Shown here: in pieces, positions 26,512 through 34,135 of the stretch
Position numbering within the stretch: the stretch's first letter is position 1
Layout of the letters: each line of letters starts with the position of its first letter
Assembly: GCA_020025755.1 (NCBI GenBank)
Contig: JAHHRO010000012.1
Span: 1-47,422 of the forward strand
Direction of reading: 5' to 3'
DNA from: Butyricicoccus sp.
GTDB taxonomy: Bacteria > Bacillota > Clostridia > Oscillospirales > Butyricicoccaceae
Length of the DNA: 47,422 bases
The notes under the pieces: model-generated
Seen by the model: the letters and a program-made list of their open reading frames with translations, nothing else
Told to the model about the DNA's origin: nothing
The model's database searches: none
Translations under genes and position numbers: made by a program

Positions 26512-28133
26512 TCCCGCAGCAGCTGGAGCACCTCTATGATGTGATCGTAGTGGGTGCAGGACCTGCGGGGCTCACGGCAGCACTCTATTTAGCGCGTGCA
26601 CGGTATCGTGTGCTCGTGGTGGAGAAGGATCACTTCGGCGGTCAGATCACCATTACGGCTGAGGTCGTGAACTATCCGGGTGTCGCCAATACGAGCGGTG
26701 CAGCTCTGACGGAAACCATGAGACAGCAGGCGGAACATTTCGGCGCAGAATTTTTGCTCGCCGAGGTGGAGGACATCATAGATGGCCAGCCCGTCAAGAC
26801 CGTAAAGACCAGCCGCGGAGAACGCTATGCCTACGGAATCCTGCTGGCGACCGGCGCACATCCGCGCCGTGTTGGATTTGAAGGCGAAGCAGAGTTCCAG
26901 GGGCATGGCGTGGCATATTGCGCAACCTGCGATGGTGAGTTTTTCACAGGAAAAGAAGTGTTTGTAATCGGCGGTGGTTATGCTGCCGCTGAGGAAAGTG
27001 TTTTCCTGACGAAATATGCAAGCCATGTAACGGTCATGATGCGCGGCGACGGGTTCTCCTGTGCGCCCGCTGTGGCAGAAGCTGCAATGTCGCATGAGAA
27101 GATCACAGTCATGCCGCATATGCAGATCGATGAAGTGCACGGGGATACCGCATTGCGTTCTCTGCGCGCGCACAACAATCAAACCGGCGAAGTGCTGGAG
27201 TATCAGGCAAAGGATGGCGATACATTCGGTGTATTCGTGTTTGCAGGCTATGAGCCTGAGGTCGTTGTCGATTTTGTAGAGCAGGATGCACAGGGATATA
27301 TTGTGACTGACCAGAACCAGCAGACCAATGTAGAAGGCATTTTTGCTGCCGGTGATGTCTGCGTCAAGCCGCTGCGTCAGGTCGTGACCGCAGTGGGCGA
27401 TGGGGCACTCGCGGCGGCGGCACTCGAACGCTATGCAGCAGCGATGCAGCGTAAGACGGGTGTACAGCCCAAGATCCCTGACGCACCCAAGCCGGAACCA
27501 ACAGCACAGATGCCGCAGCAGGAATCTGAGCTGTTCTCGGCAGAGATGATTGCGCAGATGCAAACGGTTTTTGGACGTATGGCACAACCGCTGCATCTGG
27601 TACTCAGACTGGACGAGCGTCCGGTATCGGAGGAATTGCAGCATTATATGCAGGCTCTGTGTGAACTGACCGACCGCCTGACGATGGAAGTACAGCGTGT
27701 GACCGATGCAGACGCACCGTGTGTGCGCGTCTGCAAAACAGACGGAAACTGGACGGGACTTGCGTTCCACGGCGTTCCGGGCGGACATGAGTTTACCTCA
27801 TTCGTTCTGGGGCTGTACAATGCGGCAGGCCCGGGGCAGGCAATCGATCCTGATCTTGCGCTGGATGCTTTGCATGGATCTATTGATATGAAGATTCTGG
27901 TTTCTCTCTCGTGTACCATGTGTCCGGAGCTTGTGACAGCGGCACAGCGGCTTGCCGCGGAACTGCCCAATGTTACAGCAGAGGTCTATGACCTCAATCA
28001 CTTCTCGCATTTGAGAGATCAGCATAATGTCATGAGTGTACCGTGCCTGGTGCTGAACGATACCCATACCACATTTGGTAAAAAGAATATCCGCCAGCTG
28101 TTGGATTGGCTCGTAGAACATCAAGACGCTTAA
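26508..28133 (+). CDS. AhpF-like flavoprotein with swapped domain order
   Basis: A 541-residue peroxiredoxin reductase. Residues 1-320 are a thioredoxin-reductase-like FAD/NAD(P)H module (VVGAGPAGLTAALYLARA for FAD, redox pair C138/C141 in CATCDG, GGGYAAAEES for NAD(P)H, FAAGDV). After a Pro/Gln-rich linker (about 321-345), residues 346-541 match the tandem thioredoxin-fold N-terminal domain of classical AhpF, with redox pair C469/C472 in SCTMCP. In E. coli AhpF that domain is at the N-terminus; here it is at the C-terminus. It should pass electrons from NAD(P)H to AhpC, encoded just upstream with a 4-nt overlap. Confidence 0.9.
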   Translation: MIPQQLEHLYDVIVVGAGPAGLTAALYLARARYRVLVVEKDHFGGQITITAEVVNYPGVANTSGAALTETMRQQAEHFGAEFLLAEVEDIIDGQPVKTVKTSRGERYAYGILLATGAHPRRVGFEGEAEFQGHGVAYCATCDGEFFTGKEVFVIGGGYAAAEESVFLTKYASHVTVMMRGDGFSCAPAVAEAAMSHEKITVMPHMQIDEVHGDTALRSLRAHNNQTGEVLEYQAKDGDTFGVFVFAGYEPEVVVDFVEQDAQGYIVTDQNQQTNVEGIFAAGDVCVKPLRQVVTAVGDGALAAAALERYAAAMQRKTGVQPKIPDAPKPEPTAQMPQQESELFSAEMIAQMQTVFGRMAQPLHLVLRLDERPVSEELQHYMQALCELTDRLTMEVQRVTDADAPCVRVCKTDGNWTGLAFHGVPGGHEFTSFVLGLYNAAGPGQAIDPDLALDALHGSIDMKILVSLSCTMCPELVTAAQRLAAELPNVTAEVYDLNHFSHLRDQHNVMSVPCLVLNDTHTTFGKKNIRQLLDWLVEHQDA

Positions 28134-28167
28134 AAAATCTGTACATAGATTTTACAATGGGAACTGC

Positions 28168-28210
28168 AAAAAGGCTTGCTGTCTGAAAATTCAGGCAGTA
28201 AGCCTTTTTT
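28168..28210 (+). terminator. rho-independent terminator
   Basis: The long stem AAAAAGGCTT.CTG.CTGA/TCAG.CAG.AAGCCTTTTTT closes the AhpC/AhpF-like transcript. Confidence 0.9.
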
Positions 28211-28237
28211 ATGGAAAAGAGAATTTGTATGATGCAC

Positions 28238-28266
28238 TTGCCTTTATGAGATCGAACAGATACAAT
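28238..28266 (+). promoter_or_regulatory. promoter of yaaA
   Basis: TTGCCT (28238-28243) and TACAAT (28261-28266) are separated by 17 nt, about 36 nt upstream of the YaaA start. Confidence 0.65.
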
Positions 28267-28301
28267 AAAAGAAAAAGGATGTATGTCAGAAAGGAACAGC
28301 G

Positions 28302-29036
28302 ATGATTGCCATTTTATCCCCTGCAAAGAATATGAGAAGCTCTGCACCGCGCGTGCTGCCCACAACCGAACCACGACACCGAGCAGAACGCATTGCGTTA
28401 TATGAGATCCTGCGTGAGATCCCAGCCTATGAATTGGAAAGTCTCATGCAGATCAGTCCCTCTTTGGCACTCAAAGCGGCAGCGGATTTTGCGGCATGGC
28501 AGCCCGACGGCGGTGTACCAGCGATCCTTGCGTATGATGGGCTTGCCTATAAGCATTTGGATGCGGATACCTTGTCCGATACGGAACTGGAATATGCACA
28601 GGATCATCTCTGTCATCTGTCAGCGATGTATGGCGCACTGCGTCCACTGGATCTCATTCACCCCTATCGGCTGGAAATGGGACGCAAGCCAAGAGGACAG
28701 GATCTCTATGCGTTTTGGGGCAGCAAGATCCGAGATGATCTGTATGCGCAAACCGATCTTGTGGTCAATCTGGCATCGAACGAATACAGCAAAGCGGTTT
28801 CCAGACAGCTGCGAGCGGGTGACCGGTTTTTGACCTGTGAATTTTTATCGGAGCGAAAGGGCAAACTACGGTGTCTCGCAACACAGGCAAAGATGGCACG
28901 CGGTGCAATGGCGCGGTATATCATAAAAAAACGGGTGGATTCTGCGGAAGCACTCATGGGGTTTGAAGCGTTGGGGTTTGAATTTGAGCCGACATTATCC
29001 AATGCATGTGTATATACCTATATACAGCGCGCATAA
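28302..29036 (+). CDS. yaaA: peroxide stress protein YaaA (DUF328)
   Basis: A 244-residue protein with the family-defining start ILSPAKNM. Other typical blocks are LAYDGLAYKHLDA, YGALRPLDLIHPYRLEMG and a C-terminal LMGFEALGFEF region. In E. coli YaaA is induced by H2O2 and lowers free intracellular iron, protecting DNA from Fenton damage; the fold binds DNA. It lies directly after the AhpC/reductase operon with its own promoter, which fits a peroxide-defence cluster. Confidence 0.95.
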   Translation: MIAILSPAKNMRSSAPRVLPTTEPRHRAERIALYEILREIPAYELESLMQISPSLALKAAADFAAWQPDGGVPAILAYDGLAYKHLDADTLSDTELEYAQDHLCHLSAMYGALRPLDLIHPYRLEMGRKPRGQDLYAFWGSKIRDDLYAQTDLVVNLASNEYSKAVSRQLRAGDRFLTCEFLSERKGKLRCLATQAKMARGAMARYIIKKRVDSAEALMGFEALGFEFEPTLSNACVYTYIQRA

Positions 29037-29171
29037 AGTGCACATGGAGCGATCCTTGTAATGGCAAGCGGACGTAAAAATTTGTCAAAAAATCGGGAAA
29101 GATGAGGAACATTTTGGTTGGTGATCTCGTCTTTATTATGAGTGAGAGATTTTGAAAAGAGGTGCGTCCTT

Positions 29172-29807
29172 GTGAATCGAGCTGCAATCGTTTTGGGACT
29201 GGCACTGGTTGTGGCAGCAGTTGCGCCCAACCGAGAGCCGGAACAGAAAAAAATATCTGCGGCATCTGCCGCCCAGCAGGCGGCTTGGATCAGTCAGACC
29301 GATGAGGTTGGGCAGTATACCGTGAAAGAACCGGATAGCATGCAGACAAAGTTTTCCTATTCCCTGCAATTTATCCAGAAGGATGGAAAAACAGGCGGAC
29401 TTACAAGTGGGAAATTTTTAGAAAGCTATTGGGACGGGATCGCGTATGATCGGGAATCCACTGCTCAATATTTGGAGCGGCTTGGCGTATGGGACAGTGT
29501 ACGGGAGGGAACCGAGATCGTGCTGACCATTCCGGATGCGGATCTTGCGCAGGTCGATGTGCGCTTTGATCCCAACACGGTCTATGATGAAAAGGGGGAA
29601 GCGGAGACTTCGCTTGCAGAGTATGCCCCTGAGAGCATCGATCTGATACCAGATGCGAACGGTCAGCGGCATCAATGCTCGTTCCCCATTTCCTTTCAGC
29701 CGGTAGAGGGGGCGAAGCAGTACAATCAGGTGTTTTGCGTGATCCATGTCACATTTCAGGATGGAAACAGCGGAGATATCGGTCTTGCCTTGACCCAGAT
29801 CTCATAA
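29172..29807 (+). CDS. exported protein of unknown function
   Basis: 211 residues beginning at a GTG with AGAGGTG 6 nt upstream; an in-frame codon 30 nt earlier lacks a site. A hydrophobic N-terminus (AAIVLGLALVVAAVAP) looks like a signal peptide or membrane anchor. The rest is soluble, acidic and beta-rich, with two cysteines in the last 50 residues that could form a disulfide. No family is recognised. It stands between yaaA and an MGMT-like gene and is followed by its own terminator. Confidence 0.7.
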   Translation: MNRAAIVLGLALVVAAVAPNREPEQKKISAASAAQQAAWISQTDEVGQYTVKEPDSMQTKFSYSLQFIQKDGKTGGLTSGKFLESYWDGIAYDRESTAQYLERLGVWDSVREGTEIVLTIPDADLAQVDVRFDPNTVYDEKGEAETSLAEYAPESIDLIPDANGQRHQCSFPISFQPVEGAKQYNQVFCVIHVTFQDGNSGDIGLALTQIS

Positions 29808-29811
29808 ATTG

Positions 29812-29850
29812 GCCCAGCAGATCGGTCTATGGTCTGCTGGGCGATCTTTT
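29812..29850 (+). terminator. rho-independent terminator
   Basis: The perfect 10-bp stem GCCCAGCAGA/TCTGCTGGGC is followed by GATCTTTT. Confidence 0.8.
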
Positions 29851-29882
29851 GGAGAAATGACAGAGAGAAAGGAATTGATCTT

Positions 29883-30191
29883 ATGAATACTTATGAACGG
29901 ATTTATGCTGTGGTGCGGCAGATCCCGTCAGGGAAGGTCGCAACCTATGGACAGGTTGCAAGGCTCGCAGGAAATCCACGCTGGGCGCGTGTCGTGGGAT
30001 ATGCGCTGCATGTCAATCCGGAGCCGAACAACATTCCTTGCTATCGGGTGGTCGATCGTATGGGGAATCTATCGTCAGCTTTTGCCTTTGGTGGAACCCA
30101 TGCACAGCGTGCGTTGCTGGAGGCCGACGGGGTCAGGATCTCGCCGGATGGGCGTGTAGATCTCGTGCGATATCAGTGGGACGGTGTTTGA
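29883..30191 (+). CDS. MGMT-family (alkyltransferase-like) DNA-binding protein
   Basis: A 102-residue protein equal to the C-terminal DNA-binding domain of O6-alkylguanine-DNA alkyltransferase, with the helix-turn-helix GKVATYGQVARLAG. The active-site motif reads PCYRVV (C53) where true transferases have PCHRVV. The cysteine is kept but the histidine that activates it is tyrosine. It is therefore either a weak transferase or an alkyltransferase-like lesion sensor; a methyltransferase name should not be taken literally. The start at 29883 is set by GAGAAAGGA. An earlier in-frame start would overlap the preceding terminator. Confidence 0.88.
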   Translation: MNTYERIYAVVRQIPSGKVATYGQVARLAGNPRWARVVGYALHVNPEPNNIPCYRVVDRMGNLSSAFAFGGTHAQRALLEADGVRISPDGRVDLVRYQWDGV

Positions 30192-30271
30192 GCAGAATGA
30201 TGCACAGGATTGATGGTGTGTGGGAAAAATACAGATAATCTTATAAAAATACAAAAAGTTTGGTAAGAGTC

Positions 30272-30300
30272 TTGTAAAAAGAAAGTACAGCGTGTAAAAT
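30272..30300 (+). promoter_or_regulatory. putative promoter of the NhaC gene
   Basis: TTGTAA (30272-30277) and TAAAAT (30295-30300) are separated by 17 nt, about 57 nt upstream of the antiporter start. Confidence 0.55.
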
Positions 30301-30356
30301 AAAATACAAGACTGTAAGTCTGTCCCACAAACCAAAAAGTAAGGAGTATATCACAA

Positions 30357-31862
30357 ATGAGCGCAACTATCTTTGCGGTCTTGCCTCCGGTCATTGCGAT
30401 TGCACTGGCACTGATCACCAAAGAGGTCTATTCCTCGCTGCTGATCGGCATTTTTGCAGGTGCGCTGTTGTTTCATGGATTCAATCCGCTCCATGCAACA
30501 GAAACGACCTTCTCGATCATGGGCGGCAAGATCAGCGATAATATTGGGATCCTGATGTTCCTCGTGATGCTGGGCATTCTGGTCTCTCTCGTCACAAAAT
30601 CCGGCGCGTCTCGCGCCTATGGAGAATGGGCAAGCCATGTGATCAAAAGCCGACGCGGCGCATTGCTTGCAACCTCGTTTCTGGGGATGTTCATTTTTGT
30701 CGATGACTACTTTAACTGCCTGACGGTAGGTACGGTCATGCGTCCGGTGACTGATAAGTATCAGGTGACGCGTGCAAAACTCGCATATATCATTGACGCA
30801 ACCGCGGCACCTGTCTGCATCATTGCACCGATCTCCAGTTGGGCGGCGGCCGTTACATCCTCATTGCCAGAGGATGCAGGCATCAATGGATTCACACTGT
30901 TTTTGAATACGATCCCATTCAATCTCTATGCACTTCTGACACTGGCGTTTGTACTGTGGGTCATGGTTGCAGATGTGGATTTTCTGGCAATGGGAAAGTA
31001 TAACAAAAGAATACTCGAGAGCGGAAAGATCGACTCGACCGGCGAGGAATCGACCGTGATCTGCGGTTCTGGTTCGGTCAAGGATCTCATTATCCCGATC
31101 GTATTTCTGATCGTCGCTTGTATCTCCGCGATGATCTACAGCGGCGGTGGAATCCATACGTTTTCCTTTGAGGCAATCTCCAACGCATTTGCCAACTGTT
31201 CCTCCTCGGATGCATTGGTGCTGGGTTCCTTCGCGACCCTGATCTTTACGTTCCTGATGTATGTACCGCGTGGTATCCTGACCTTCAACCAGTTCTGCGA
31301 ATCTTTCACGGCTGGCTTTAAGGCAATGGTTCCGGCGATCTTTATCTTGTCACTCGCGTGGACCCTTTCGGGCATCTGCTCGGAGGACTATTTGGATCTC
31401 AGAGGCTTTGTTTCCGGTTTTGTCAATCCGGAATCGGCAGTGAGCCTGCTTATGCCTGCGATCTTCTTCCTGATCGCGCTGGGGCTTGCATTCGCAACGG
31501 GTACTTCTTGGGGTACATTTGGTATCCTGATCCCAATCGCAGTCAGCATCTTCGGTGCAAGTGAAATGCTGACCATTACGGTTTCGGCATGTCTTGCAGG
31601 TGCGGTTTGCGGCGATCATATTTCCCCGATCTCGGATACGACCATTTTGGCTTCTGCGGGTGCACAGTGTCATCATCTGGATCATGTCGCAACACAGATC
31701 CCGTATGCGCTTTCGCTGGCTGTGATCAGCCTGATTGGTTATCTTGCGGCTGGATTTACCCAGAATGGCTGGGTCGGACTGGGTGTGGGTGCTGTATTGC
31801 TCATCGTATTTGCAAGCATTATGACACAGCATGCCAAGAAAGAAAAGGCAAGCAGCCAATGA
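30357..31862 (+). CDS. Na+/H+ antiporter, NhaC family
   Basis: A 501-residue membrane protein with about a dozen hydrophobic helices. Family features are the start LPPVIAIALALITKEVYSSLLIGIFAG, the FVDDYFNCLTVG motif with paired acidic residues in a helix, and the late GDHISPISDTTILAS motif. These belong to the NhaC-like ion transporter superfamily, which exchanges Na+ for H+ or, in close relatives, malate or lactate for Na+. TAAGGAG precedes the start. The terminator appears to have been split by the structured repeat just downstream. Confidence 0.93.
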   Translation: MSATIFAVLPPVIAIALALITKEVYSSLLIGIFAGALLFHGFNPLHATETTFSIMGGKISDNIGILMFLVMLGILVSLVTKSGASRAYGEWASHVIKSRRGALLATSFLGMFIFVDDYFNCLTVGTVMRPVTDKYQVTRAKLAYIIDATAAPVCIIAPISSWAAAVTSSLPEDAGINGFTLFLNTIPFNLYALLTLAFVLWVMVADVDFLAMGKYNKRILESGKIDSTGEESTVICGSGSVKDLIIPIVFLIVACISAMIYSGGGIHTFSFEAISNAFANCSSSDALVLGSFATLIFTFLMYVPRGILTFNQFCESFTAGFKAMVPAIFILSLAWTLSGICSEDYLDLRGFVSGFVNPESAVSLLMPAIFFLIALGLAFATGTSWGTFGILIPIAVSIFGASEMLTITVSACLAGAVCGDHISPISDTTILASAGAQCHHLDHVATQIPYALSLAVISLIGYLAAGFTQNGWVGLGVGAVLLIVFASIMTQHAKKEKASSQ

Positions 31863-31869
31863 ATCAAAA

Positions 31870-32133
31870 GCTCCTCTGCGGATGCAGAGGAGCTGAGACT
31901 GTCGAAAAACTTCGACAGTCTTTCCATGGGGATCCAATCCCCCTGGATACAGAGCCAGTTCCAGTAGAAACTGGCTCTGATACCCCCGGTTTCGCGCCCG
32001 ATGGCGCGGGTCGAGGGCAAAATCCAAGGCACATGTCCTTGGATTTTGAAAATTTGGGGTCGCTTTGCTCCAATAAAAAACAGCGAAAAGCCTTTTTCTA
32101 CAAGCTGAGCTCCTCTGCGGATGCAGAGGAGCT
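31870..32133. repeat. duplicated 25-nt terminator stem flanking repeat copy B
   Basis: The same 25-nt palindrome (GCTCCTCTGC ggatG CAGAGGAGCT arms) occurs at 31870-31894 and 32109-32133, on either side of the structured repeat. Only the right copy is followed by a T-run (TTTTT); the left one is followed directly by the repeat. The simplest reading is that the original NhaC terminator was duplicated when the repeat arrived. Confidence 0.85.
31895..32072. repeat. 178-nt multi-hairpin repeat, copy B
   Basis: Second copy of the element at 16317-16494, same orientation, 14 differences. Stem 1 has changed from G-C to A-T on both arms. Stem 2 has a T-A to C-G change plus one new mismatch. Stem 3 has a G-C to A-T double change and a repaired mismatch. 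Stems 4 and 5 are unchanged apart from one loop base. It directly follows the NhaC gene. Confidence 0.85.
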
Positions 32134-32138
32134 TTTTG
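32109..32138 (+). terminator. terminator with intact T-run
   Basis: The right-hand copy of the duplicated stem (GCTCCTCTGC/GCAGAGGAGC) followed by TTTTT. It would end NhaC transcripts that read through the structured repeat. Confidence 0.8.
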
Positions 32139-32173
32139 CAGGACTGTAAACGGTATTTTGACAGAGGTTCTAT

Positions 32174-32220
32174 AAGCATATAAAAAAGAACTGGCTTTGC
32201 CAGTTCTTTTTTATATGCTT
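32174..32220. terminator. 22-bp perfect inverted repeat, bidirectional terminator
   Basis: Two 22-nt arms (starting AAGCATATAAAAAAGAACTGGC-like and its exact complement) are separated by TTT, with A6/T6 runs inside the stem. It sits between convergent NhaC and Rrf2 genes and reaches into the Rrf2 stop codon. Confidence 0.9.
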
Positions 32221-32647
32221 ATAATGTGGACAAGTCAGGGTTTGGCTGCTTTGCTAAATCTGCGATCGTAATGCTGTTGAGATAGTCCGTAGTCAGACGG
32301 TGAAGCTCTTTCCACATAGGCAGGGTGGGACAGCGATCCTCGCGTGCGCATGGTGCCGCGCCATGCACAAGGCAGGCGACAGGCGCGAGATTTTCCTCGG
32401 TCAGCATCAGGATTTGGCAGACCGTATATTCTTCTGGCGGCAAAGTCAGCCGATATCCGCCGCCTTTTCCGCGCATACCGACTAAGATTTTGTTATGTAC
32501 CAGTGTTTTTAGAATACTTTCCAGATATTTTTCGGAAATATGCTGCCGCGCTGCAATCTCTTTCAGTGGGAGATAGCCTTCGGTTTGGTGCTGTGCCAGA
32601 TCGATCATAACACGCAATGCATAGCGTCCTTTGGTTGAGATCATCAT
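32219..32647 (-). CDS. Rrf2-family transcriptional regulator
   Basis: A 142-residue winged-helix regulator. It begins MISTKGRYALRVMIDLA, has a recognition helix region ISEKYLESILKTL and a wing GKGGGYRL. Three cysteines, C92, C100 and C106, occupy the place of the IscR/NsrR cluster ligands, so an Fe-S cluster sensing iron, oxygen or nitric oxide is likely. No isc/suf genes lie beside it, so its targets are unknown. It has its own promoter. Confidence 0.93.
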   Translation of the reverse strand: MMISTKGRYALRVMIDLAQHQTEGYLPLKEIAARQHISEKYLESILKTLVHNKILVGMRGKGGGYRLTLPPEEYTVCQILMLTEENLAPVACLVHGAAPCAREDRCPTLPMWKELHRLTTDYLNSITIADLAKQPNPDLSTL

Positions 32648-32674
32648 ATCTATGAATCCTCCATTGTTTTCCTA

Positions 32675-32703
32675 TTATACAATACAGAAAAAAGGAAATC
32701 AAC
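32675..32703 (-). promoter_or_regulatory. promoter of the Rrf2 gene
   Basis: On the minus strand, TTGATT (32703-32698) and a perfect TATAAT (32680-32675) are separated by 17 nt, about 28 nt from the start codon. Rrf2 proteins often bind over such elements to regulate themselves. Confidence 0.8.
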
Positions 32704-32741
32704 AGTATTTCAGCACAGAATGATAAAACAATTTTTAAAAC

Positions 32742-33941
32742 TCAATTTTTGACACAGATCAGATCGAGGATATGACCGGTCAAAGCGCGCGCTGTGCCGG
32801 TAGGAGTAACTTCATAGGTGTTTTCTGTGCCTACAAGACCAACACCGGGCAAGGCGATCTTGGGCTCAACGGCAAAGGTCATACCAGAGACAAGGGGAGC
32901 TTGAAAGCCGCGTGCCAGAACAGGCGGTTCATCCATTACGAGACCGATGGAGTGTCCGAGAAATTTGCCGCCGTTCATAAAGCCTTCGGCAAATTCTTCG
33001 GGCACCGTTTTCCAAAGTTCCAGAAAGATCTCCTCCGGAATGGCACCGGCTGTCATTTTCTCAGCGACGGTCTGCTCGAACTGTGCGCAGAAATCATAGG
33101 CACGGCGGATCTGGTCTGCCTTTGGATGCTGGTCGAGATCTCCATAGAAGAATACAACTGATTTATCGGTATGGTAGCCGTCAATGCCCGATGGGATATC
33201 GAGCAGTACGAGGTCACCCGAGCGGAGCAAACGGTTGTTGTCACCGATCGAGGGCATGGCAAGGCAGGTACCTGCAATCCCATCCGGTCCATCGAATGCA
33301 CCCGTGTACAGTCCGTTTTCAGAAAAGGAGCAGATGCCAAGGACATCTTCTCCAAATGCTTGATTGAATCGAGAGATGCCCATGGAACCACGTTCCAGAA
33401 GCGCGCGGTGGACATCCGCACAGAGCACAGCTTCACTGATCCCTTCAGAAAGCAGAGTGGGCGCAACCTGCTCCAAAACTTCTGCATGGATCGCACCTGC
33501 GTGGCGCATACAGGCAAGCTCATACGCGCTTTTTTGGGCGCGTAGATCCGCGAGAATGGGGGAGATATTATGACAGGGCTCGAATGGCAGATATTTGCGT
33601 ATCAAATTGAGCCAGTCCAAGGATGCTGCCTTCCATTCGATGTACACCTTTTTGGGAACGGGATATGCCTCTTGCAGCACACGGAAAGACCGCATAGGTC
33701 GCAGATCGCCAAAGAGGGACTCTGTCTGCGCACGGGAGAATGAACGGCGTACCCAGAAGACAGCGGTGTCTGGGGTGATGACGAGTACACCATCCTGCAT
33801 GGTTCCAGTCAAATAATATAGATTGATTTTGCTGTGAATGAGCACCATATCCCATGTGGGGTCTTTTTCTGATAATGTTTGACGCAGCGCAGCAAGACGG
33901 TGATCCAGTTCCTGCTTGGGAACTTGATTGTGAGTCAGCAT
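32742..33941 (-). CDS. M24-family metallopeptidase (Xaa-Pro aminopeptidase-like)
   Basis: A 399-residue two-domain protein. The N-terminal creatinase-like domain (about 1-150) precedes a pita-bread metallopeptidase domain. Likely metal ligands lie in DIPSGIDGYHTDKS (two Asp), GHSIGL (His), FAVEPKI (Glu) and VGTENTYEVT (Glu). This ligand set supports a dinuclear metal site and an Xaa-Pro dipeptidase/aminopeptidase role in cytosolic peptide turnover. GGAAAG precedes the ATG. Confidence 0.88.
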   Translation of the reverse strand: MLTHNQVPKQELDHRLAALRQTLSEKDPTWDMVLIHSKINLYYLTGTMQDGVLVITPDTAVFWVRRSFSRAQTESLFGDLRPMRSFRVLQEAYPVPKKVYIEWKAASLDWLNLIRKYLPFEPCHNISPILADLRAQKSAYELACMRHAGAIHAEVLEQVAPTLLSEGISEAVLCADVHRALLERGSMGISRFNQAFGEDVLGICSFSENGLYTGAFDGPDGIAGTCLAMPSIGDNNRLLRSGDLVLLDIPSGIDGYHTDKSVVFFYGDLDQHPKADQIRRAYDFCAQFEQTVAEKMTAGAIPEEIFLELWKTVPEEFAEGFMNGGKFLGHSIGLVMDEPPVLARGFQAPLVSGMTFAVEPKIALPGVGLVGTENTYEVTPTGTARALTGHILDLICVKN

Positions 33942-34070
33942 GATTTGTACACTTTCCTTTCTGGTTTGGGTATATATGCATACTATTTTGGTTTACTTTA
34001 CTTCTTGTGGTTAGTATACCAGAATTTTGAGAGATTGCAATGGGTATACTGGGTTTTGATCCATGCACCA

Positions 34071-34099
34071 TTGACTTTTGACAAAGGGCGGTTTATGAT
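34071..34099 (+). promoter_or_regulatory. putative promoter of the cardiolipin synthase gene
   Basis: TTGACT (34071-34076) and TATGAT (34094-34099) are separated by 17 nt, about 37 nt before the start codon. Confidence 0.65.
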
Positions 34100-34135
34100 G
34101 GATAAGAGGGAATGGCATCCATTTTTGGAGGAATT

